From the NCBI GenBank assembly GCA_002360535.1, contig DEQR01000010.1, forward strand, positions 1 through 58,894: 58,894 bases of DNA, given 5' to 3'. The notes beneath the pieces were generated by a model that searched no databases, was not told where the DNA came from, and saw nothing but the letters and a program-made list of their open reading frames with translations. Of this stretch, positions 53,022-58,894 are shown piece by piece (position 1 is the stretch's first letter; every line of letters starts with the position of its first letter). The translations under genes and the position numbers were made by a program. This stretch comes from Thiobacillus sp. UBA3361 (GTDB lineage: Bacteria; Pseudomonadota; Gammaproteobacteria; Burkholderiales; Thiobacillaceae).

Positions 53022-53081
53022 GGCTGGGATTCCAGGCAGTTTTCAAGACAGGTGACGATTGCCGCGCGTCGCCACGGCCGG

Positions 53082-54182
53082 TCAGGCTTCTTCCACCCTG
53101 ACCCGGCGGGCCAGGGCGGTGAAGAGTTCGTAGGCGATGGTGTCGGCGGCGCCGGCCACTTCTTCCGCTGCCAGGCCCACGCCCCAGAGGGTGACCGGGC
53201 TGCCCACATGGGCGTGGGGCACGGGAGTCAGATCGACGCCGAGCATGTCCATGGACACCCGGCCGACGACCCGCGTGCGCCGGCCCTCCACCAGGATGGG
53301 GGTACCGGTGGGGGCATGACGGGGATAGCCGTCCGCATAGCCGCAGGCCACCACGCCCACTTTCATGTCCCGCTCGGCCACGAAGGCGCCGCCATAACCC
53401 ACGGCCTCGCCGCGACGCACGGTCTGCACGGCGATGAGCTGGCTCTCCAGGGTCATGGCCGGCAGCAGCCCCAACTCCTCGCCGCTTTCGTCGGTGAAGG
53501 GCGAGGCCCCGTACAGCATGATGCCGGGACGCACCCAGTCGCCATGGGTTTCCGGATAGCGCAGGAGGGCAGCGGAATTGGCCAGACTGACGGTCATTCC
53601 GGCCGCAGGGCCGTCCGTCGCGGGCAGACCCAGTTCACCGGTCAGTTCGGCGAAGCGGCTCATCTGCGCCTCTACCCCCACGGCCGGGTCATCCGCGCAT
53701 GCGAAATGGCTCATCAGGACGATCTTGCCCACGTGAGCCGCGCCGCGCAGTTGCGCCAGCACTGCCTTCACCCGCTTGAGGTTCAGTCCCAGGCGGTGCA
53801 TGCCGGTATCCACCTTGAGCAGGATGTCCAGCTTGTGTTCGAGCCGGGCACGGCACAGGAGGTCGGCCTGGTCTTCCCGATGAATGACCGGCCGCAGGCG
53901 CAGACGGGTGATCTCGGCCAGTTCGTCGGGATGAAAGAAACCTTCGAGCAGGACGATGGGATGGGTGTAACCGGCACCGCGCAGGGCCGCGGCCTCCTCC
54001 AGCGTCAGCACCGCGAAACCGTCGGCGGCGCGCAGGGCGGCGGCCGCGCTCAACAGGCCGTGGCCATAGCCGTTGGCCTTGATCACCGCCAGGACTCGCG
54101 ACCGGCCGGCGGCCCTCCGGGCCACCATCAGGTTGTGAGTGAGGGCGGCGGCGTCGATGCGGGCAACCAGGGGGCGGGACAT
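53082..54182 (-). CDS. alr: Alanine racemase
   Basis: This 366-residue PLP enzyme makes D-alanine for peptidoglycan. The PLP lysine is in AVIKANGYGHG (N-terminal barrel) and the catalytic tyrosine region in the C-terminal domain (EAVGYGGAFVAERD). It follows dnaB by 6 bp on the same strand, a common arrangement. Confidence 0.96.
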   Translation of the reverse strand: MSRPLVARIDAAALTHNLMVARRAAGRSRVLAVIKANGYGHGLLSAAAALRAADGFAVLTLEEAAALRGAGYTHPIVLLEGFFHPDELAEITRLRLRPVIHREDQADLLCRARLEHKLDILLKVDTGMHRLGLNLKRVKAVLAQLRGAAHVGKIVLMSHFACADDPAVGVEAQMSRFAELTGELGLPATDGPAAGMTVSLANSAALLRYPETHGDWVRPGIMLYGASPFTDESGEELGLLPAMTLESQLIAVQTVRRGEAVGYGGAFVAERDMKVGVVACGYADGYPRHAPTGTPILVEGRRTRVVGRVSMDMLGVDLTPVPHAHVGSPVTLWGVGLAAEEVAGAADTIAYELFTALARRVRVEEA

Positions 54183-54188
54183 GGGGGC

Positions 54189-55571
54189 TCAGTCCGCCAT
54201 GCCGGCAGCGAAATTCTCGAAGCGGGTGTACTCGCCCAGGAAGGTCATGCGCACGGTGCCGATGGGGCCGTTGCGCTGCTTGCCGATGATGATCTCGGCG
54301 GTGCCCCGGTCCTGGGTTTCCGGGTTATAGACTTCGTCGCGGTAGATGAACAGGATGACGTCGGCGTCCTGCTCGATGGCGCCGGATTCGCGCAGGTCGG
54401 ACATCACCGGCCGCTTGTTGGGGCGCTGCTCCAGGCCGCGGTTGAGCTGGGACAGGGCGATGACGGGCACGTGCAGCTCCTTGGCAAGGCCCTTCAGGGA
54501 ACGGGAGATTTCCGAGATCTCGGTGGCCCGGTTTTCCTGGGCGCCACCGCTGCCGGCCATCAGTTGCAGATAGTCGATGACGATCAACCCCAGGCGGCCG
54601 TCTTTGCATTGGCGCGCCAGGCGGCGGGCGCGGGCGCGCACCTCCATGGCGGTCAGGGCCGGGGTTTCGTCGATATAGACCGGGGCCTCGTTGAGCCGGC
54701 CCAGGGCGTTGGTGAGCTTATGCCAGTCGTCCTCGGCGATCTTGCCGGTGCGCAGCTTGTGCTGGTCCAGTTTGCCCACCGAACCGAGCATGCGCATGAC
54801 CAATTGGGTGGCGCCCATTTCCATGCTGAACACGGCCACCGGCAGGTTGGTGTCCAGGGCCACGTTCTCGGCAATGTTGAGGCTGAAGGCGGTCTTGCCC
54901 ATGGACGGCCGGCCGGCGACGATGATCAGGTCCCCGGGTTGCAGGCCGGAGGTCTTGCTGTCCAGGTCGGAAAAGCCGGTGGGTACGCCGGTGACGTCGC
55001 TGGGGTTGTCCCGGCTGTACAACTCGTCGATGCGGTTGACCACCTGGATGAGCAGCGGTTGCAGGTCCTGAAAGCCCTGACTCGTTCGGGCACCGGCCTC
55101 CTTGATCTCGAACACCCGTGCCTCGGCCTCGTCCAGAATCTCCGAGGCGCTGCGGCCGGACGGGTTGTAGGCGGATTCGCTGATCCGGGCCCCCACCTCG
55201 GCCAAGTGGCGCAGCACCGCCCGCTCCCGCACGATCTCGGCATAGCGGCGGATGTTGGCGGCGGACGGGGTGTTCTGGGCCAGGGTGGCCAGGTAGGCGA
55301 GGCCGCCCACCTGATCCAGCTCGTTGAAGGTCTCCAGGGACTCGGCCACGGTCACTACGTCGGCCGGCTTGCGCTCGTCGATCAGGCGGGTGATCTGCTT
55401 CCAGATCGTGCGGTGGGCGGCGGCGTAGAAATCCTGCTCGTTGATCACGTCCGCCACCCGGTCCCAGGCGCCGTTTTCCAGCAGGAGACCGCCCAGGACC
55501 GATTGCTCGGCCTCCAGGGAGTGGGGCGGCAGCTTGATGGCGGCTAGGTCTTGATCGAGAACGGCGGACAT
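54189..55571 (-). CDS. dnaB: Replicative DNA helicase DnaB
   Basis: This 460-residue hexameric helicase has the N-terminal primase-interacting domain (PPHSLEAEQSVLGGLLLEN), Walker A IVAGRPSMGKTAFSL, Walker B LIVIDYLQLM and the RQCKDGRL / ALSQLNRGLEQR motifs. Together with priB upstream it forms part of the replication/restart gene neighbourhood. No intein. Confidence 0.97.
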   Translation of the reverse strand: MSAVLDQDLAAIKLPPHSLEAEQSVLGGLLLENGAWDRVADVINEQDFYAAAHRTIWKQITRLIDERKPADVVTVAESLETFNELDQVGGLAYLATLAQNTPSAANIRRYAEIVRERAVLRHLAEVGARISESAYNPSGRSASEILDEAEARVFEIKEAGARTSQGFQDLQPLLIQVVNRIDELYSRDNPSDVTGVPTGFSDLDSKTSGLQPGDLIIVAGRPSMGKTAFSLNIAENVALDTNLPVAVFSMEMGATQLVMRMLGSVGKLDQHKLRTGKIAEDDWHKLTNALGRLNEAPVYIDETPALTAMEVRARARRLARQCKDGRLGLIVIDYLQLMAGSGGAQENRATEISEISRSLKGLAKELHVPVIALSQLNRGLEQRPNKRPVMSDLRESGAIEQDADVILFIYRDEVYNPETQDRGTAEIIIGKQRNGPIGTVRMTFLGEYTRFENFAAGMAD

Positions 55572-55627
55572 TAACGATGTGTCGAGTGGGAGTGGCGAAT
55601 GGATTCTAGCTTGAGCGGGGGGCGATG

Positions 55628-55654
55628 AAAAAAGGCCGCGCTAAGCGGCCTTTT
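55628..55654 (-). terminator. Terminator after rplI
   Basis: Stem AAGGCCGC / GCGGCCTT (55632-55639 and 55645-55652) with an A/T tract on both sides, 22 bp after the rplI stop. It separates the ribosomal-protein operon from dnaB. Confidence 0.85.
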
Positions 55655-55675
55655 CGGCGAGGGGCTGAGAGCCGT

Positions 55676-56125
55676 TCAAGCCTCGGGCACCACGTTGACG
55701 GTGATGTCCACCAGCACATCGCTGTGCAGGGCCAGGGTGATGGGGTACTCGCCCACGGCCTTCAACGGGCCTTCGGGCATGCGCACCTCTTGCTTGTTGA
55801 CCTCGTGGCCCTGGGCACGGAGCGCGTCGGCAATGTCGGCGTTGCTCACCGAACCGAACAGACGGCCATCGACACCCGCCTTCTGGGCGATCTGCAGGAC
55901 GAATTCCGCCAATTTTTCGGCGCGCGCCTGGGCAGTGGCCAGCTTCTCGGCGGCGATGCGCTCCAACTCGGCCTTCCGCTCCTCGAACACGGCGATGTTG
56001 GCCTTGGTGGCGCGCTTCGCCATGCCTTGCGGGATCAGGAAGTTGCGCGCGTAACCGTCCTTGACCTTGATCACGTCGCCCAGATTGCCCAGGTTGGCCA
56101 CCTTCTCCATCAGGATGATTTCCAT
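55676..56125 (-). CDS. rplI: 50S ribosomal protein L9
   Basis: This 149-residue protein has the L9 signature MEIILMEKVANLGNLGDVIKVKDGYARNFLIPQGMA (core LGDVIKVKDGYARNFLIP) followed by the long connecting helix and C-terminal RNA-binding domain. Last gene of the rpsF-priB-rpsR-rplI operon. Confidence 0.97.
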   Translation of the reverse strand: MEIILMEKVANLGNLGDVIKVKDGYARNFLIPQGMAKRATKANIAVFEERKAELERIAAEKLATAQARAEKLAEFVLQIAQKAGVDGRLFGSVSNADIADALRAQGHEVNKQEVRMPEGPLKAVGEYPITLALHSDVLVDITVNVVPEA

Positions 56126-56137
56126 GTCGCCCTCCGG

Positions 56138-56422
56138 TTAGACGTGCAGATCGGTGTAGGGCAGCAGGGCGAGGAAGCGCGCCCGCTTGATGGCCACGCC
56201 CAGCTGGCGCTGGTAATGGGCCTTCGTGCCGGTGATGCGGGCGGGAATGATCTTGCCCTGCTCGGTGATGAAGTCCTTGAGCACATCGACATCCTTGTAG
56301 TCGATTTCCTTGACCTTCTCGGCGGAGAAACGGCAGAACTTCTTGCGCTTGAACAGGGCATTGCCGGTCTTGCCTTTCCGGTCGCCACCCTTGCCGAAGG
56401 GTTTTTTCTTCATAAAAGCCAT
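56138..56422 (-). CDS. rpsR: 30S ribosomal protein S18
   Basis: This 94-residue protein has a basic N-terminal extension (KKKPFGKGGDRKGKTG) and the S18 core (YKDVDVLKDFITEQGKIIPARITGTKAHYQRQL, core LKDFITEQGKIIPARITG). Extension is longer than E. coli S18 (75 residues). Ends 12 bp before rplI. Confidence 0.97.
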   Translation of the reverse strand: MAFMKKKPFGKGGDRKGKTGNALFKRKKFCRFSAEKVKEIDYKDVDVLKDFITEQGKIIPARITGTKAHYQRQLGVAIKRARFLALLPYTDLHV

Positions 56423-56431
56423 GATTACTCC

Positions 56432-56728
56432 TTAATCAATCTCGTATTCGGTCACATGCAGGACGAGCTGGGGGTTGCGCGCGCTCTTACGGTCCAGGAA
56501 CCCCTTGCAGGCCAGTTCCACGCCGACATCCAGGGTCGCCATGCGGGCGGCCAGTTCACCAAACACCTGGCCTTCCACCTCGCATTCCACCTGCCGGGGG
56601 CGCCCCGCTTCCGTCTGAGGCCCTCGATGGGCCAGTCGCAATTGCAGGCTGGGCAATCCGGCCGGGGTGTGGCGCAGGCCGCCTGTTTCAAGCAGGCGCG
56701 CGGTCAGCTCGACCAGGTTGGCGTTCAA
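56432..56728 (-). CDS. priB: Primosomal replication protein PriB
   Basis: This 98-residue single-strand DNA-binding OB-fold protein aids replication restart with PriA. LRHTPAGLPSLQLRLAH and CEVEGQVFGELAARM fit PriB. The start is TTG at 56728 (LNANLVELTA); no ATG or GTG fits in frame, so a rare start codon is inferred. It sits between rpsF and rpsR. Confidence 0.9.
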   Translation of the reverse strand: MNANLVELTARLLETGGLRHTPAGLPSLQLRLAHRGPQTEAGRPRQVECEVEGQVFGELAARMATLDVGVELACKGFLDRKSARNPQLVLHVTEYEID

Positions 56729-56734
56729 CCCCGC

Positions 56735-57127
56735 TCAAGCCCCTGCCGCGGCTTCGGCAGGCGCGCTCTCGCTGGCGGCGGACTGCGGCACCAGGAGGTT
56801 GCGGGCCTTCTCTTCCTTCATCATCGGCGAGGCGACGGTAATAGCCTCGTCGCGCTGGATGATGAGGTGGCGCAGAATGGCATCGTTGAAACGGAAGCCA
56901 TGCTCCAGCTCGTCCAGGGTGGCCTGGTCGCACTCAATGTTCATGAGCACGTAATGGGCCTTGTGCATTTTCTGCAGGGTGTAGGCCAACTGCCGCCGGC
57001 CCCAGTCTTCCAGACGATGGATGTGGCCGCCGGTGCCGCTGATCAGGCCGCGGTAACGCTCGATCATGGCGGGCACCTGCTCGCTCTGGTCCGGATGGAC
57101 GATAAAAACGATCTCGTAATGACGCAT
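56735..57127 (-). CDS. rpsF: 30S ribosomal protein S6
   Basis: This 130-residue protein begins MRHYEIVFIVHPDQSEQV and has RRQLAYTLQKMHKAHYVLMNIEC, as S6. The C terminus has an acidic/Ala tail (AASESAPAEAAAGA). First of the rpsF-priB-rpsR-rplI operon. Met 57127 with GAAAGGAG is chosen; earlier in-frame Met at 57256 overlaps the leader and promoter. Confidence 0.96.
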   Translation of the reverse strand: MRHYEIVFIVHPDQSEQVPAMIERYRGLISGTGGHIHRLEDWGRRQLAYTLQKMHKAHYVLMNIECDQATLDELEHGFRFNDAILRHLIIQRDEAITVASPMMKEEKARNLLVPQSAASESAPAEAAAGA

Positions 57128-57215
57128 GTCGCTCCTTTCGGGTATCAGCCCCCCGCGCGACCGGTGGGGCAAGGGATGAAGGCCCGCACGGGGCGGGCCA
57201 GGGAAAGCAGGAGAT

Positions 57216-57243
57216 TTTATAGGGGAATCAGTGGGATAGCAAG
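57216..57243 (-). promoter_or_regulatory. Probable promoter of rpsF operon
   Basis: On the reverse strand CTTGCT (57238-57243) and TATAAA (57216-57221) are spaced 16 bp apart, 89 bp before the rpsF ATG. The leader then holds a GGCCCGCCCC / GTGCGGGCC hairpin, which could be an S6-S18 autoregulation element, though I cannot show that. Confidence 0.5.
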
Positions 57244-58894
57244 CTAGGCGACGCAATCCACGAAATAACGGGTCTTGCTGTTGAATTTCTCTTTCACCAG
57301 GCCATGTATGTCGGTCTCGAAGCCGGGAAACTGGTCGTTGAAGGCGCGCGCGAATTTCAGGTAGCGGACGATGGTCGCGTTGAAGCGCTCGCCCGGGATC
57401 AGCAGGGGGATGCCGGGCGGATAGGGGGTGAGCAGGATGGAGGTGATGCGCCCTTCCAAGTCGTCGATCTCCACCCGCTCGATGTCCCGGTGGGCCATCT
57501 TGGCGAAGGCATCGGCGGGGCGCATGGCCGGCGCCATCTCAGACAGATACATCTCGGTGGTCAGCCGCGCCACGTCGTTGGCCTTATAGACCTCGTGGAT
57601 CTGCACGCACAGGTCCTGCAGCCCGACCCGCTCGTAGCGGGGATACTTGGCCACGAATTCCGGCATCACCCGCCACAGGGGTTGGTTCTTGGCGTAATCG
57701 TCCTTGAACTGCTGCAGTTCGGTGAGCATGGTGTTCCACCGACCCTTGGTGATGCCGATGGTGAACATGATGAAGAAGGAGTACAGGCCGGTCTTCTCCA
57801 CCACGATGCCATGCTCGGCCAGGTACTTGGTGAGGATGCCGGCGGGGATGCCCCAGTCGGCGAAGTCGCCGTCCACGTCCAGGCCGGGGGTGATGAGGGT
57901 GGCCTTGATGGGATCCAGCATGTTGAAGCCGGGCGCCAGGTTGCCGAAACCGTGCCAGCGCTCGCCGGCCTTGAGCATCCAATCCTCCTGATCCACCTGA
58001 CCTTCTTCGGCCAGATAGTCGGGGCCCCAGACCTTGAACCACCAGTCCTTTCCCCATTCCTCGCCCACCTTGCGCATGGCGCGGCGGAATTCGATGGCCT
58101 CGGCGATGCTCTCCTCTACCAGGGCGGTGCCGCCGGGGGGCTCCATCATGGCCGCGGCCACGTCGCAGGAGGCGATGATGGCGTACTGGGGCGAGGTGGA
58201 GGTGTGCATCAGGTAGGCCTCGTTGAAGCGGGAGAAGTCCAGCTTCCGGGTCTCCGAGTCCTGCACCAGGATCTGGGAGGCCTGGGACAGGCCGGCCAGC
58301 AGCTTGTGCGTTGACTGGGTGGCGAACACCAGGGCGTCCTTGGCGCGCGGCCGGTCCTTGCCGATGGCGTGCATGCCCCGGTAGAACTCGTGGAAGGTGG
58401 CGTGGGGCAGCCAGGCCTCGTCGAAGTGCAGCGTGTCGATGCTGTCGCCCAGCAGGTCCTTGATCATGTCCACGTTGTAGAGGATGCCGTCGTAGGTGGA
58501 CTGGGTGATGGTGAGGATGCGCGGTTTGGACTTCACGTCCTTGGCGAAGGGGTGGCTGGCGATCTTCTTCTGGATGGTTTCGGGCCGAAATTCATCCAGG
58601 GGAATGGGACCGATGATGCCGTAGTGGTTGCGCGTCGGCGTCAGGAAGATGGGGATCGCGCCAGTCATGATGATGGCGTGCAGGATGGATTTGTGGCAAT
58701 TGCGGTCCACCACCACGATGTCGTTGGGGGCGACGGTGGCGTGCCAGACCATCTTGTTGGACGAACTGGTGCCGTTGGTGACGAAGAACAGGTGGTCGCA
58801 GTTGAAGATGCGCGCCGCGTTGTGTTCGCTGGCCGCCACTGGCCCGGTGTGGTCCAGGAGCTGGCCCAGTTCATCCACCGCGTTGCAGACAGAC
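57244..58894 (-). CDS. Orn/Lys/Arg decarboxylase (biodegradative type), 5' end off window
   Basis: At least 550 C-terminal residues are present; the start lies beyond base 58894. This PLP enzyme of the large fold-type I amino-acid decarboxylases has FVTNGTSSSNKMV, DRNCHKSILHAI, LHFDEAWLPHATFHEFY and the PLP lysine motif TQSTHKLLAGLSQAS. C-terminal domain with PPGIPLLIPGERF. It decarboxylates lysine, ornithine or arginine, giving acid resistance or polyamines; the substrate cannot be read. No terminator is visible between it and the rpsF promoter. Confidence 0.93.
   Translation of the reverse strand, partial: SVCNAVDELGQLLDHTGPVAASEHNAARIFNCDHLFFVTNGTSSSNKMVWHATVAPNDIVVVDRNCHKSILHAIIMTGAIPIFLTPTRNHYGIIGPIPLDEFRPETIQKKIASHPFAKDVKSKPRILTITQSTYDGILYNVDMIKDLLGDSIDTLHFDEAWLPHATFHEFYRGMHAIGKDRPRAKDALVFATQSTHKLLAGLSQASQILVQDSETRKLDFSRFNEAYLMHTSTSPQYAIIASCDVAAAMMEPPGGTALVEESIAEAIEFRRAMRKVGEEWGKDWWFKVWGPDYLAEEGQVDQEDWMLKAGERWHGFGNLAPGFNMLDPIKATLITPGLDVDGDFADWGIPAGILTKYLAEHGIVVEKTGLYSFFIMFTIGITKGRWNTMLTELQQFKDDYAKNQPLWRVMPEFVAKYPRYERVGLQDLCVQIHEVYKANDVARLTTEMYLSEMAPAMRPADAFAKMAHRDIERVEIDDLEGRITSILLTPYPPGIPLLIPGERFNATIVRYLKFARAFNDQFPGFETDIHGLVKEKFNSKTRYFVDCVA

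Noticed and set aside
53052..55547. Very long open frame on the forward strand opposite alr and dnaB
   Set aside because: Low-complexity, Gly/His/Gln-rich translation typical of antisense GC-rich frames; alr and dnaB on the reverse strand are certain.
55625..57247. Forward frame opposite rplI-rpsR-priB-rpsF
   Set aside because: Antisense shadow of four ribosomal/replication genes.

Overview
The window is high-GC (roughly 63-66% by eye) proteobacterial chromosome with dense, short-spaced operons. Gene content points to a sulfur-oxidising betaproteobacterium, probably of the Nitrosomonadales/Thiobacillaceae type. The supporting evidence is flavocytochrome c sulfide dehydrogenase, a complete System I cytochrome c maturation operon, a PriB-type rpsF-priB-rpsR-rplI operon, a neisserial-type porin and a PEP-CTERM protein. 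No rRNA, CRISPR array, integrase, transposase or prophage was seen; this is core chromosome with small accessory islands.

Layout, left to right. (1) 1-4.5 kb: start of comM/yifB (reverse, cut by the window edge), class I fumarase, an NfeD/SPFH membrane pair and a PBP7-type DD-endopeptidase. (2) 4.6-9.5 kb: a small exported pentapeptide-repeat protein, a small lipoprotein, then fccA-fccB (sulfide dehydrogenase) and an octaheme nitrite-reductase-like cytochrome. Two near-identical FNR-type palindromes precede the lipoprotein gene and fccA. (3) 9.7-16.8 kb: ccmABCDEFGHI, which supplies haem attachment for these cytochromes and carries a duplicated ccmE tail. (4) 16.9-20.8 kb, reverse: ttcA-like, a TlpA-like thioredoxin, DsbD with two tandem alpha domains, and cutA. 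(5) 20.8-30.7 kb: fxsA, AI-2E exporter, purMN, purEK, a PEP-CTERM protein, phosphomannomutase, moeB, slmA, DUF4936, ygfZ. (6) 30.8-38.5 kb, reverse: miaB-ybeZ-ybeY-corC, tRNA-Met(CAT), and msbA-GT4-gluQ. (7) 38.6-41.3 kb: a zapB-like gene, zapA, 6S RNA, ygfA, an unknown exported protein and an exported protein built from about 12 repeats of 12-13 residues. (8) 41.5-48.7 kb, reverse: livFGMHJ, two small c-type cytochromes and bioA. (9) 48.8-52 kb: rpoH preceded by a perfect CIRCE operator, small proteins and a porin. (10) 52-58.9 kb, reverse: trpC (with two in-frame palindromic inserts), alr, dnaB, rplI-rpsR-priB-rpsF, and a PLP-dependent amino-acid decarboxylase cut by the right edge.

Functional links: periplasmic electron transfer dominates the left third. 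Fcc passes sulfide electrons to c-type cytochromes, the octaheme enzyme could consume electrons by reducing nitrite (or sulfite), Ccm makes all of these cytochromes, and the TlpA/DsbD pair supplies reductant for cysteine handling in the same compartment. The FNR-type sites suggest oxygen or nitrogen-oxide control of the Fcc block. The remainder is housekeeping: purines, cell division, envelope, tRNA modification, heat shock and replication.

Most notable observations: the octaheme enzyme keeps a CXXCK catalytic haem and a Tyr-X-Cys motif beside fcc; paired FNR boxes; CIRCE on rpoH; the (L/M)(D/N)P-x-x-Y repeat protein; double-alpha DsbD; palindromic insertions inside trpC; and a ccmE 3'-end duplication. 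No wholly new multi-gene system was identified; the repeat protein and the fcc-octaheme unit are the best candidates for new biology. All calls come from reading the sequence without database searches.
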